NCBI RefSeq assembly: GCF_030129945.1
Contig: NZ_JARRAF010000009.1
Location: forward strand, 120,727-184,726
Source of the DNA: Parachitinimonas caeni
GTDB lineage: Bacteria > Pseudomonadota > Gammaproteobacteria > Burkholderiales > Chitinimonadaceae
DNA length: 64,000 nt
Direction: 5' to 3'
Part shown: positions 1 through 8,941 of the stretch, one piece after another
How the letters are laid out: every line of letters begins with the position of its first letter
Position numbering within the stretch: position 1 is the first letter of the stretch
Translations under genes and position numbers: made by a program
Notes under the pieces: generated by a model
Seen by the model: the letters and a program-made list of their open reading frames with translations, nothing else
What the model was told of the DNA's origin: nothing
The model's database searches: none

Positions 1-53
1 CAGGCGCCGAGGGCAAATGAAGGGGTGTGCAGGGCGGCGAGAGGGCGTGGCAT
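1..53 (-). CDS. possible 5' end of a gene leaving the left edge
   Basis: On the minus strand an ATG at 53-51 opens a frame with no stop before the window edge (17 codons, MPRPLAALHT...). A weak GGAAA lies upstream. It would be divergent from the hydrolase gene. So little is visible that it could be chance; no function can be given. Confidence 0.2.
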   Translation of the reverse strand, partial: MPRPLAALHTPSFALGA

Positions 54-128
54 GATGTGTCGTTTCCGTTCTAGCGGCTGTTTATCGCCCCCGGCATGAT
101 CGGCGCATCATTCATGCAGGAGCAGGCA

Positions 129-1250
129 ATGCAAAAAACCATCATTCAGGGACGTTTGTCACACCGGCTGCGCAGCATGGCGGTATCTACCCAGGCAGCG
201 ATCGCCGTATTGGCGCGGCGGGCGGTGGGTCGGCCGCTGGTGGCGGAGTGGCCTTTCCTTTTCGAGTACGCCACGCTTTTCATGCGGGAGCAATTCAACC
301 ACGCCTTCCGGCTGAGTGCCGATATCGACGCCAGCCGAGCTTATTTCGATAGCGTTTATGGCGTGCTGGAGACCTATCCCGATGTCGAAATCCGGCCCAG
401 CGAGCCGGGGGCGCCGCGCGGGCACTGGTTTATTCCGTCGCAGCGCCAGAGTGATGCCACTTTGCTGCATTTTCATGGCGGGGGGTATGCCTTTTACGCT
501 GGGGTGTCCCGGCATTTTACGGCCTGCCTGGCACACACGCTGGGCGTGCCGGTGTTTGCGCCCGATTATCGCCTGACCCCGGAACATGCCCACCCGGCGC
601 AACTCGAAGACGGGCTGGCGGCCTATGCTTATTTGCTGGATCAAGGCGTGGCGCCCGCCCGGCTGGTGCTGTGTGGCGATTCAGCCGGGGGGCATCTGGC
701 CTTGATGACGCTGGCCCGCCTGCCGCAGGCTGGCTTGCCCCGGCCTGCGCTGACAATCGGCATCAGCCCCTGGACGGATATTGGCCGGCGCGGCGCCAGT
801 CAGTTCGGCAATGACCCCTACGATCTGGTGCAGGGCTATATGACCCTGCAGTTTGCGCAGTGGCTGAAAGGCGGGCAAAACCTCAGCGATGCCGAGCTAT
901 CGCCCATTTGCCAGTCTTATCAGGATCTTGGCCCGATCTATCTGCAGGCCGGTGGCCGGGAGATTCTGGTCGATATGATTCGTGACTTTGCGCAGGCCGT
1001 GGCAGCGCAGGGTTGCCCGGTACGCCTGGATGTCTGGCCGCAGATGAACCATGAATTCCAGTCTTACGGCAGTTATCTGCCTGAAAGCCGGCAGGCGCTT
1101 GCCCTGCTGCGCGAAGCGATTGCCACCGCATTGGGGCAGCCAAACCGGTTCGATGCCGGCACCTTCACTGAACTCACCACCTATCCGCAGGGCATGACCT
1201 CAGAACGGCGTGACCCGGCGCCGCGTGCGGCTGTCGCAGCCATGGCCTGA
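129..1250 (+). CDS. alpha/beta hydrolase (hormone-sensitive-lipase-like esterase)
   Basis: Predicted cytoplasmic serine hydrolase of 373 aa that cleaves carboxylic esters. Seen: the oxyanion-hole motif HFHGGGYAFY, the nucleophile elbow GDSAGGHLAL, a late Asp (GGREILVDMIRD) and a His in MNHEFQSYG. This order is typical of the HSL/GDXG esterase family. The frame could start at 96 or 114, but AGGAG at 118-122 sits six bases before the ATG at 129, so 129 is preferred. It stands alone: nearly 1 kb without a gene follows. The natural substrate cannot be told from sequence. Confidence 0.88.
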   Translation: MQKTIIQGRLSHRLRSMAVSTQAAIAVLARRAVGRPLVAEWPFLFEYATLFMREQFNHAFRLSADIDASRAYFDSVYGVLETYPDVEIRPSEPGAPRGHWFIPSQRQSDATLLHFHGGGYAFYAGVSRHFTACLAHTLGVPVFAPDYRLTPEHAHPAQLEDGLAAYAYLLDQGVAPARLVLCGDSAGGHLALMTLARLPQAGLPRPALTIGISPWTDIGRRGASQFGNDPYDLVQGYMTLQFAQWLKGGQNLSDAELSPICQSYQDLGPIYLQAGGREILVDMIRDFAQAVAAQGCPVRLDVWPQMNHEFQSYGSYLPESRQALALLREAIATALGQPNRFDAGTFTELTTYPQGMTSERRDPAPRAAVAAMA

Positions 1251-1645
1251 GCAGGATTGCCGGAAGAAGACCCCGGGGTGTTGGGCTGACGGCGTGATGC
1301 CCCGGAATGAGGATTTGGTTGCAATTGATTCAAATGTCGAACAATCAAACGAAATATTTCTGAATATTTGTCTTATCGGTCTTTTGTCCCCTGTCGCCAT
1401 GCTGGTTTCAGGCCATTCATCTGTGCGGCACTGTGCTTCAATTGGCTTTAATACAAAGAATTCAGTCACCTATTGCTGATTGGCGAGTTGTCCTGAATTT
1501 CTGACTGAGTGTCAGTTAAATTATCACTTTTCGCTCGACGTTGAGGCGAAAAATTTCGCCAAGATGCCAATCTTGCTTTTCTCCGCATGCCCCTCTATCA
1601 AATAGCTACAACCCAAAAAACAAAGCTCTTCAGGAGGAGTATCCC

Positions 1646-1693
1646 ATGCGCCCGTTGCATACCTCAGCGCCAGGACTTTTGAATTGCCGCTGA
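1646..1693 (+). CDS. possible 15-aa leader peptide ORF
   Basis: ATG at 1646 is preceded by a very strong AGGAGGAG at 1632-1639 with six-base spacing, and opens MRPLHTSAPGLLNCR then TGA. A second mini-ORF starts directly after the stop. A near-perfect Shine-Dalgarno before a tiny ORF in a long leader region may mark a regulatory peptide, or may be the remnant of a lost gene. No homology is claimed. Confidence 0.25.
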   Translation: MRPLHTSAPGLLNCR

Positions 1694-1747
1694 ATGGCAG
1701 CTGATTTGATCCCCGTTATTCAGACCTTGTTCACGTCATTTTGCTGA
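1694..1747 (+). CDS. possible 17-aa mini-ORF
   Basis: Starts one base after the preceding mini-ORF's stop (TGAATG) and encodes the short hydrophobic peptide MAADLIPVIQTLFTSFC. Termination-reinitiation from the upstream ORF is possible. Very short ORFs arise by chance, so this is low confidence. Confidence 0.15.
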   Translation: MAADLIPVIQTLFTSFC

Positions 1748-1809
1748 TCTGTTTCCCCGCTTAGCGGTTTGAAACACGCCGTTGCGCGCCCAGCGTGATG
1801 GCAGCGTTA

Positions 1810-1823
1810 CGTCAACAGAGCCT
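1810..1823. repeat. relic of MITE terminal repeat
   Basis: CGTCAACAGAGCCT here is identical to the right end of the MITE-like elements at 51086-51409 and 57166-57350. A matching left end is not clear (a poor candidate is TGCTGATCTGTTTCC near 1740), so this is either a decayed copy or chance. Confidence 0.35.
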
Positions 1824-2207
1824 GGAAACCGGGATATTCGAAGTACCCCAATGTTGGTTCAGGAAATCCTGGCGCTATTGGCTTCTGTACAGCGCTTGCG
1901 TGGATTCAGGGGGCGGTGCCGATCGACCCTGCCCATGCCTGTCGTACCCCCGTGGCCGTCTTCGGGGCAAGCCAGTGGCGCTTGATGGTGACCGTTCCGT
2001 GACGGTTACTGGCACTTGATTGCAGCCAGGAAAGGGGCCGATGCCATCGGCCTGTGTGGTGGCTTGGTGTGCAGCAAGGGCCTGTGAAAGCCTGTGGAGC
2101 TGTCTGGTCTGGTGGTTGCTGACGATGGGGTGAGCATCGTCGGTGGCTGCGAGGGGGCCGGATTGGTCTCCTGTCTTCAATGCAGCTGTTTTGTCTGGAG
2201 CAAGTTT

Positions 2208-2699
2208 ATGACTGAGAAACCCGACTATGCGATTTGTCACGCGTATACCACGCTGAAGTCGCAGGACGACTTGAAGTTCTTTGTTCAGCTTTCCTGCGAA
2301 CTGACTGGCTTCAACGAAGTGGATCTGTACGGCACGGGACAGGTGCTGACCTATTACCAGATCATCACCGATTACCTGGATAAGAAGGATGCCAAGCTCG
2401 CCACCCTGTTCAGCGGGCTGTCGAGCACCTTGTTTTCCTCTCAGAACGAAACCTATCTGCACAAGCTGATCAATGGCCATGGCCAGCCGGCGAAAGTGGC
2501 CGCATCGCTGATCAAGCTCTGGTATCTGGGCCAGTGGTACAACCCGGATAACGCCAACGACACCATGATCCCGTCGTCGCAAAGCTATATCAGCGGGCTG
2601 GTCTGGACGGCCATTCATGCCCACCCGCAAGGAGCCAAGCAGCAAGGTTTTGGCGCCTGGTCATTCCCTCCGTTATCTGAAGATCAGGGGCAAGCATGA
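2208..2699 (+). CDS. small subunit of FAD-dependent sugar/alcohol dehydrogenase (FAD-SLDH family)
   Basis: 163-aa protein resembling the small (gamma/hitch-hiker) subunits of membrane-associated sorbitol, gluconate and glucose dehydrogenases. Seen: the N-terminal LSCELTGFNEVDLYGTG block and the C-terminal LIKLWYLGQWYN...TMIPSSQSYISGLVWTA block of that family. These subunits normally stabilise or export the catalytic GMC flavoprotein, and here two such genes follow directly. The start at 2208 has a GGAG ten bases upstream; the longer frame from 2094 looks non-coding. Usual homologues carry a Tat signal, but none is visible here, so a cytoplasmic complex is possible. The stop overlaps the next start (ATGA), implying translational coupling. 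Confidence 0.75.
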   Translation: MTEKPDYAICHAYTTLKSQDDLKFFVQLSCELTGFNEVDLYGTGQVLTYYQIITDYLDKKDAKLATLFSGLSSTLFSSQNETYLHKLINGHGQPAKVAASLIKLWYLGQWYNPDNANDTMIPSSQSYISGLVWTAIHAHPQGAKQQGFGAWSFPPLSEDQGQA

Positions 2700-4522
2700 A
2701 ACTCATCAAGCCATCCGAGGCAAAGAAGCATTACGACGTGGTGATTGTGGGCGGTGGCATCTCTGGCGCGCTGGTGGCCAAGCAGCTGTCGCGGGCCGGC
2801 AAGAGCTGCCTGATTCTGGAAGGCGGCGAGGCCACCGGTAGTGACTATGGCGGGTATCAGGAATTTTTGAATACCTATTACAAAGAGACCGCGAAGATCC
2901 CCGACGCACCTTATCCGGTCAATCCCAACGCGCCGGAGCCGACGGTGCTGGACGTCGAGAAGATGCCGCCCACGCCTTCGACCAAGGGTTATTTCGTGCA
3001 GTACGGGCCGCTGCCGTTCCGCTCCTCCTACACCACCTATCTGGGCGGGACCACCCTGCATTGGCTGGGCACCTCGCTGCGCATGCTGCCGGAAGACTTC
3101 AAGGTCAAGACACTGTTCGGGGTGGGCGAGGACTGGCCGATCAGTTATGAAGACATGCAACCCTGGTACGAGAAAGCCGAGTTCGAACTCGGGGTGTCGG
3201 CCAATGTCGAGGAACAGTCGTATCTGGGGGTGCAGTTTCCCAAGGGCTACGTGTATCCGATGCATGGCATGCCGCGCAGCTATGTGGATCAGACCCTGAG
3301 CAAGTCGGTGGATGGCATGCAGGTCAAGATCAGCGGGGCTTCGGTTTCGTTGAAAGTGCGGGGCACGCCGGCATCACGCAATGGCATTCCGAACGAGCGC
3401 TACGATCATGGCAAAGGCTATGTGCCGCGCGGTGCCGTGGGCGATCCGGCCATCGGCCAGCGCTGCATGGGCAATTCGAGCTGCGTGCCGATCTGCCCGG
3501 TGCAGGCCAAGTACAACGCGCTCAAGACCTTGAATGAGGCCGACGAGAATCATTTGTCGATTCAGCCGAAGTCAGTCGCCTACAAGCTGGATATCGACCC
3601 CAAGAGCAAGCGGGTGACCGGCATCCGCTACAAGCACTACACCAGCATGCACAGCCCGCATTACACCGAGCATGTAGCGCACGGCACGCTGTATGTGCTG
3701 GCGGGCCATGCGGTACCCAATGCGATATTGCTGCTGGCATCGGACGCTGCCAATCAGAGTGATATGGTCGGTCGTAATCTGATGGATCACCCCGAGCTGC
3801 TGACCTGGGGCCTGATGCCGGAAAAAGTCTGGCCAATGCGCGGGCCGCTGGCCACCAGTGGAATCGAAGATCTGCGTGGGGGACGCTTCCGTTCCAGCCA
3901 TGCCGCTTTCCGGCTGGAAATGGGCAACGATGGCTGGGGCTGGCCGGCCGGCGCGCCTGCTTCCAATCTGATCGACTATGTGGATACCCAGAAGCTCTAT
4001 GGCCCCAAGCTGCGGCAAACCCTGAATGACGAGGTGACCCGGCAGTTCCGCTTCGGCATTCTGGTCGAGCAGCTGCCCGAAGCCAGCAATCGGGTAACGA
4101 TCGACCCGAAGTATCGCGACGCTATCGGCAATTTCCGGCCGGTCATCCACTACAACCTGTCTGACTACACACGCGCCGGCTTCTACAACGCCTATAAGGT
4201 CTCGCAACAGATCTTCAGGCAGGCCGGGATCAAGGACTACTCCAGCTACCCGGAAAGCGACCCTGGCTATTTCACCTACAACGGCGAAGGGCTGGTGTTC
4301 AATGGCGCGGGCCACTTTGCCGGCACGCACCGCATGGGCAGCTCGCCCAAGACCTCGGTGGTCAATCCGCAGCAGCGTTGCTGGGATCACGACAATCTCT
4401 ATCTGGTTGGCTGCGGCAATATGGTCACGCTGGGGACTTCCAACCCCACTCTGACCATGGCCGCACTGAGTCTGTGGGCTGCCCAGAACATGATTGACGA
4501 TCTGGAGCGCAACCACCCATGA
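2696..4522 (+). CDS. GMC-family flavin dehydrogenase, FAD-glucose-dehydrogenase type (copy 1)
   Basis: 608-aa FAD oxidoreductase. The dinucleotide-binding motif VIVGGGISGALVAKQLSRAG is at residues about 15-35. The C-terminal GMC block has GAGHFAGTHRMGSSP and GTSNPTLTMAAL, which carry the family's active-site His and Asn. Around residues 256-266 is RCMGNSSCVPICPVQ, resembling the 3Fe-4S motif I recall for Burkholderia-type FAD-glucose dehydrogenase, but with Met in place of the second Cys. It should oxidise an alcohol or sugar hydroxyl and pass electrons on. It overlaps both neighbours by ATGA, so the three genes are coupled. No cytochrome c subunit is nearby. The substrate is unknown. Confidence 0.85.
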   Translation: MKLIKPSEAKKHYDVVIVGGGISGALVAKQLSRAGKSCLILEGGEATGSDYGGYQEFLNTYYKETAKIPDAPYPVNPNAPEPTVLDVEKMPPTPSTKGYFVQYGPLPFRSSYTTYLGGTTLHWLGTSLRMLPEDFKVKTLFGVGEDWPISYEDMQPWYEKAEFELGVSANVEEQSYLGVQFPKGYVYPMHGMPRSYVDQTLSKSVDGMQVKISGASVSLKVRGTPASRNGIPNERYDHGKGYVPRGAVGDPAIGQRCMGNSSCVPICPVQAKYNALKTLNEADENHLSIQPKSVAYKLDIDPKSKRVTGIRYKHYTSMHSPHYTEHVAHGTLYVLAGHAVPNAILLLASDAANQSDMVGRNLMDHPELLTWGLMPEKVWPMRGPLATSGIEDLRGGRFRSSHAAFRLEMGNDGWGWPAGAPASNLIDYVDTQKLYGPKLRQTLNDEVTRQFRFGILVEQLPEASNRVTIDPKYRDAIGNFRPVIHYNLSDYTRAGFYNAYKVSQQIFRQAGIKDYSSYPESDPGYFTYNGEGLVFNGAGHFAGTHRMGSSPKTSVVNPQQRCWDHDNLYLVGCGNMVTLGTSNPTLTMAALSLWAAQNMIDDLERNHP

Positions 4523-6309
4523 GGCAGATCAACCATCATGAAGCGCTCAGCAAGCACTACCAGATCATCATCGTCGGATCGGGCTTTGCCGGGTCGATTC
4601 TGGCCAAGGAATTAAGCGGCAAGAACTATTCGGTGCTGGTGGTTGAGGCTGGAACCGGCGATGCCCTGAGCTTCGGGCAGCATCTGGATTACGTCGATCG
4701 TTATCGCACGGCGACGATCAAGATCCCCAACGCCCCCTTTCCCAACTGCAGCAATGCGCCACAGCCGATGGAAACCGATGTCGAGCCGGTGCCCAAGGGG
4801 GGGGTCAGTGCCAAAGGCTACTTTGTGCAGACGGGCCCCTATCCGTTTGCCAGTACCTTTACCCGGCGCGTCGGCGGGACTTCGCTGCACTGGTTTGGCA
4901 GTTGCCCGCGCATGGTGCCCGACGATTTCGCCATGCGTAGTGTCTACGGCGTAGCGGTTGACTGGCCGATCGACTACGACTTCCTGCAGCCGTTCTACGA
5001 GAAGGCGGAGCGCGAAATCGGCGTGTCGGCGAATGTGCAGGATCAGCAATACCTGGGCATTCACTTCTCGCCGGGCTACGTCTACCCGATGGAGCGCATA
5101 CCGCAGAGCTATCTCGATGGCTGGTTCAGCAAGGGGCTGGCCAATATGCGGGTGGATGAACTCGGCGAGCCGGTGATGGTGCGCAGCATTCCGCAGGCGC
5201 GCAACAGCATTCCCAACCCCCGGTTTGATGGGGGCGAGGGCTTCACGCCCAAGGGAGCGGTCGGCGATCCATCAATTGGCCAGCGCTGTATGGGTAACTC
5301 CAGTTGCTTGCCGATCTGTCCGGTGCAGGCCCGCTACAACTCGCTCAAGACCCTCCAGCACGCGAACGTCGATCTGTTGACCAAAACCGTGGTCAGCAAG
5401 CTCGACATCGACCCGGACAACGGCCGGATCAGAGGGTTGGAGTGCAAGGTCTGGCGGGATGACCGCAGTGCGGATTTCGAAGCGATTTATCTGAAAGCCG
5501 ACACCTTCATCCTGGCCGCGAACGCCATTCAGAACGCGACCCTGCTGCTGGCATCCGGCGCGTGCAAGAGCAGCGGGCAACTGGGTCGCAATCTGATGGA
5601 TCACCCGGCCATTCTGTCCTGGGGGCTGGCGCCAGAGGCGATCGGAGCTTTCCGTGGGCCGGGGCTGACTTCGACGCTGGTGAATTACCGCAATGGCAAA
5701 TTCCGGCGTGAGCGCGCGGGCTTTGTGCTGGAAATCGGCAACTGGGGCTGGAACTGGCCATTCAACGATCCGAATGACACGACCATCCGCATGATCGACG
5801 AACAGCACGCTTTCGGCCGGCAATTGCGCGATTCGCTGACCGATATGGTGCCGCGCCAGGTGCGCATCGACATGATGACCGAGCAATTACCCAGCGATGC
5901 CAACCGGGTGGAGATCAGCCCCGACTGGCGGGATGCGCTCGGGAATTTCCGGCCGGTGCTGCAATACAACGTCGATGACTACAGCAAGCAGGGCATGGTG
6001 TTTGCCCGTGATTTTGGCAGCAAGGTGTTCAAACACCTGGGGATTGCCGACGAAACGACCTTTGACCCCAGCAGCTACGGTTATTTCGACTGGAAGGGCA
6101 ATGGTTACGTCTGGCAGGGGGTTGGGCATATCGCCGGTACCCATCGCATGGGGACGGACAGGCACAACTCGGTTGTGGACCGCTGGCAACGTGCCTGGGA
6201 CCACGAAAACCTCTATGTGACCGGCTGCGGCAGCATGCCCACGCTCGGCACGTCCAATCCGACCATCACCATGGCTGCCTTGTGTTTCGCAACGGCAACC
6301 CGCTTTTAG
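4519..6309 (+). CDS. GMC-family flavin dehydrogenase, FAD-glucose-dehydrogenase type (copy 2)
   Basis: 596-aa paralogue of the preceding gene with the same layout: FAD motif IIIVGSGFAGSILAKELSG near the N-terminus, Cys motif RCMGNSSCLPICPVQ around residue 256, and C-terminal GVGHIAGTHRMGTD plus GTSNPTITMAAL. Large stretches match copy 1 (for example the YFVQ.GP.PF.S.....GGT.LHW block), so the pair arose by duplication. Start and upstream stop overlap as ATGA. Two catalytic subunits beside one small subunit suggest either alternative complexes or two successive oxidations of one pathway intermediate. The ORF ends soon after the NPTITMAAL block. Confidence 0.85.
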   Translation: MRQINHHEALSKHYQIIIVGSGFAGSILAKELSGKNYSVLVVEAGTGDALSFGQHLDYVDRYRTATIKIPNAPFPNCSNAPQPMETDVEPVPKGGVSAKGYFVQTGPYPFASTFTRRVGGTSLHWFGSCPRMVPDDFAMRSVYGVAVDWPIDYDFLQPFYEKAEREIGVSANVQDQQYLGIHFSPGYVYPMERIPQSYLDGWFSKGLANMRVDELGEPVMVRSIPQARNSIPNPRFDGGEGFTPKGAVGDPSIGQRCMGNSSCLPICPVQARYNSLKTLQHANVDLLTKTVVSKLDIDPDNGRIRGLECKVWRDDRSADFEAIYLKADTFILAANAIQNATLLLASGACKSSGQLGRNLMDHPAILSWGLAPEAIGAFRGPGLTSTLVNYRNGKFRRERAGFVLEIGNWGWNWPFNDPNDTTIRMIDEQHAFGRQLRDSLTDMVPRQVRIDMMTEQLPSDANRVEISPDWRDALGNFRPVLQYNVDDYSKQGMVFARDFGSKVFKHLGIADETTFDPSSYGYFDWKGNGYVWQGVGHIAGTHRMGTDRHNSVVDRWQRAWDHENLYVTGCGSMPTLGTSNPTITMAALCFATATRF

Positions 6310-6324
6310 CCAAGGATATTTCCC

Positions 6325-7896
6325 ATGCCTCTCAACGCCCAAGCTTCAATCAGTAAAGCGAAAAAATTCGTCCAGGACTATTCGAAGGCATCGATAACAC
6401 TGGCAAGTGATCTGGAATCCGAACTGGCAGCGCTGCGCACCCTGTTGCACAACGCCATGTTGCTGGAGCACGCCACCATCCCGCCGTATCTGACCATGCT
6501 GTACAGCATCGACGACGATGTGCAGTGGCGGATTCTGGAAGTGGTGCGGTCGGTGGTTGTTGAAGAGATGCTGCACCTGACGCTATCGGGCAATGTGCTC
6601 AATGCGATCGGTGGCAAGCCGAACATCGACAGCCCGGACTTCATGCCCAACTACCCATCGGCCCTGCCTTATGGTCTGGATGGCATCAAGGTCAGTCTGC
6701 TGGCGTTCTCGAAAGCAGCCGTCAAGCAGGGGCTGGATATCGAGCAGCCGCGTGATGTCGATGTCAAGACTGCGCATGCGGGTGATGTATCGAGCATGAA
6801 CATCAGCGAGTTCTACCACTATATCCAGGCCCGTCTGTGCGCCGCAGTCGCCAGGTTTGGTGAATCGGCGATTTTCTGCGGCAACCCGGCCCACCAGATT
6901 CCCCCCAAGGCGTTTTACTACGATGGCAGCGGCGGTGTGATCGAGGTGCGCAATCTGCTCAGCGCCATCCGCGCCTTGCAAATGATCTGCGACCAGGGGG
7001 AGGGCGCCAATGACACCATCTGGACCGGTAAGGACAGCGCCCGCGAAGCCGGCTTCCGCATGGTTGCCCACTATTTCCGCTTCAACGAGCTGCACGAAGA
7101 GCGCCTCTACAAGGAGGGCGATACCCAGCAGAGCGGACCGACTGGCGAGCGTCTGGAGGTGCCGTGGCATCGGGCGGTGAACACGCTGCCCAACGCCAAG
7201 CTGGCGGACTACCCACCGGGAGAGGTTCACGATGCGGTGGCGGCATTCAATGTGCAGTACTGCCGGATTCTGGCCATGCTGCAGGCGGCCTTCACCGGGC
7301 GGCCCGAGCTCTTGATCAAGTCGGTAGTGGCGATGTGCGACCTGCGTGACAGTGTCCGTCGTCTGATGGCCAATCCTTTCCCAGGCAAGCCGGGGCTGTT
7401 CAGTTCTCCGACCTTTGAATATGTCGCCACCTCTCCCTCACTGGCGATTCGTGGCGGCGGCTGCCCATTCTCCGGCGCCAGTGCCGCAGGTTCCAATCAA
7501 CAGACGATCGACACGCTGAATCAGGCATTTGCGACGGGGGATCTGCAGCTGGCCTTGTCGTGCCTGAGTGAGGACGTGGTCTGGGACATTTCCGGCCCGC
7601 CCTCGGTGCCCTATGCCGGGGTGTTCTATGGCCACGACGGGTATTCGCGCTTCTGGAGTTTGCTCAACGATACGGTGCGCTTTGTCAGCGCCGGTTCGGT
7701 CAAGACCTTCTTCAGTGACAACGAGGCCATGGCCTATGGCGGCGAGCAGGGCTTTGTGCAGAGCAATAACGTTCCTTATCACTACGACTGGGCGATTCTG
7801 TACCGCTTCAACAGCGCCCACAAAATCACTTTGATTCGTCAGTACTTCAATCCATCCCGGATCGACGCGGCCATTCATGGCCAAAGCAAAGCCTGA
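6325..7896 (+). CDS. ferritin-like (VioB-type) domain protein fused to a SnoaL-like domain
   Basis: 523 aa. Residues about 35-265 look like the ferritin-like domain found in VioB/RebD/StaD-type proteins: E48 in LLEHATIPPYLTML, E81 and H84 in EEMLHL, then FNELHEERLY near 253-262, a plausible di-metal ligand set. From about 390 the protein becomes SnoaL/NTF2-like (TIDTLNQAFATGDLQLAL, EDVVWDISGPP, VPYAGVFYGHDGY), a fold used by polyketide cyclases and ketosteroid isomerases. VioB itself makes an imine dimer, but this protein lacks VioB's large remaining part, so that chemistry should not be assumed. AAGGA precedes the start, 15 bp after the upstream stop. It probably acts on the product of the neighbouring dehydrogenases. 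Confidence 0.75.
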   Translation: MPLNAQASISKAKKFVQDYSKASITLASDLESELAALRTLLHNAMLLEHATIPPYLTMLYSIDDDVQWRILEVVRSVVVEEMLHLTLSGNVLNAIGGKPNIDSPDFMPNYPSALPYGLDGIKVSLLAFSKAAVKQGLDIEQPRDVDVKTAHAGDVSSMNISEFYHYIQARLCAAVARFGESAIFCGNPAHQIPPKAFYYDGSGGVIEVRNLLSAIRALQMICDQGEGANDTIWTGKDSAREAGFRMVAHYFRFNELHEERLYKEGDTQQSGPTGERLEVPWHRAVNTLPNAKLADYPPGEVHDAVAAFNVQYCRILAMLQAAFTGRPELLIKSVVAMCDLRDSVRRLMANPFPGKPGLFSSPTFEYVATSPSLAIRGGGCPFSGASAAGSNQQTIDTLNQAFATGDLQLALSCLSEDVVWDISGPPSVPYAGVFYGHDGYSRFWSLLNDTVRFVSAGSVKTFFSDNEAMAYGGEQGFVQSNNVPYHYDWAILYRFNSAHKITLIRQYFNPSRIDAAIHGQSKA

Positions 7897-7950
7897 GCCA
7901 CCGCAACACGGCAAGGCGTTTTTTTACCCTGAAAGGAAGGAGTAGTTAGA

Positions 7951-8820
7951 GTGAAACACTATTACCCGACAGTTCCCTATCCGTTCACCATGCCTTTCTA
8001 CTATTCGTCGCTGACGAATATCGGCGTGTACTACCTCGTGCCTGTCGATAACGTGGCGTCGTTCCTGAAAGGGACGGGTCTGAAGCCGGCACTGTTCGAT
8101 GGTCAGGCCATGGTCAGCTACAACTTCCAGCTGTACACCGGCCAGTTCTCATCCGGTATCAACACCCCGATCGAGTCCTGGGCCACTTCCGGCGCATCGG
8201 TAACGCAGGAGCTGGAGCTGAATATCGTTGCCTATCCCGAATCGCAGGCTTCGAAGGTGCTGCCGCTGACTGCCGTGCAGTTCATCCAGGATGGCGACCA
8301 GAGCAAGATTCTGGGCAACCATCGCGTGCGCGTACCGTGCGATGCCGATGTGGCCATCCAGGCCGGTATCGAGCTGTTTGGCGAGCCGAAATTCAAGACC
8401 TCGTTCCAGGTTAATCTGCCGTCGCCCAACCCGCTGCGTCAGGATTCGGTGCCTTACATCCCCGAGTGGGATCAAAGTTGGGGCTTCCAGATCAACGACC
8501 CCACCACGGCGGGCGAGTTTATCTTCAATGTGATTACCGACCTGAACGGCCTGACTCCGATCCCCGGCAATATTTCGCCGATCACCGAGTACGGCACCCA
8601 CGACGGCAAGATGATTGCCTGCCGCTGGAATATTCAGCAGGCGTTCAATACCTACTTCCTCTCGCCGAACGATGCCGGCCGCGTTGCGCTGACTTATGGC
8701 AACAGCAGTCATCCGATGCGTGAGGAAACCCAGGTGCTGATCGGCAACAGCCTGCCATTTGCCGTGCAGACCATGAACAGCGCCCCGGCCGCCATCCAGA
8801 GCCGCGCTTACTACCCCTGA
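7951..8820 (+). CDS. acetoacetate-decarboxylase-like protein
   Basis: 289 aa, similar in layout to the acetoacetate decarboxylase (ADC) superfamily: an early substrate-fold segment (YYLVPVDNVASFLKG...ALFDGQAMVSY), and the core VPCDADVAIQAGIELFGEPKFK. This core lines up with the ADC block GREL..YPKK. The first Lys (K147 here) is kept, but the second Lys that tunes its pKa in true ADC is Phe. Superfamily members may be decarboxylases, or aldolase/dehydratases that also use a Schiff-base Lys. GTG start with AAGGAAGGAG upstream. Assignment to the fold is reasonable; the reaction is not known. Confidence 0.65.
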   Translation: MKHYYPTVPYPFTMPFYYSSLTNIGVYYLVPVDNVASFLKGTGLKPALFDGQAMVSYNFQLYTGQFSSGINTPIESWATSGASVTQELELNIVAYPESQASKVLPLTAVQFIQDGDQSKILGNHRVRVPCDADVAIQAGIELFGEPKFKTSFQVNLPSPNPLRQDSVPYIPEWDQSWGFQINDPTTAGEFIFNVITDLNGLTPIPGNISPITEYGTHDGKMIACRWNIQQAFNTYFLSPNDAGRVALTYGNSSHPMREETQVLIGNSLPFAVQTMNSAPAAIQSRAYYP

Positions 8821-8941
8821 GCGCCGACGTCTGGCCGGGCAGGTGAGGGCGCCAAGCCGCCCTCAAATCCAACAGACAGCATGCGGGGCATGGCTTGGCT
8901 ATGCCCCGTCTGCCGATGAAAAAGCAATCTGGAGGTATCCC

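Larger units (their letters stand above)
1251..2207. other. 957-bp region without a convincing gene
   Basis: Long intergenic stretch between the hydrolase and the GMC cluster. It holds an AT-richer part (about 1320-1620), a possible hairpin at about 1527-1552, two very short tandem ORFs (1646-1747), a 14-base match to the end of the MITE-like elements found later (1810-1823), and a palindrome around 2035-2055 (GCCGATG..CATCGGC). The 60-90-aa frames inside lack ribosome-binding sites and protein character. The promoter of the downstream cluster should lie here, but I cannot place it. Confidence 0.6.

Noticed and set aside
1210..1479. 89-aa plus-strand frame after the hydrolase
   Set aside because: Overlaps the hydrolase end, has no ribosome site and no protein-like character.
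6325..7896. Violacein or indolocarbazole synthesis because of the VioB-like domain
   Set aside because: No VioA, VioC, VioD or VioE homologue is present and the protein has only the ferritin-like part of VioB.
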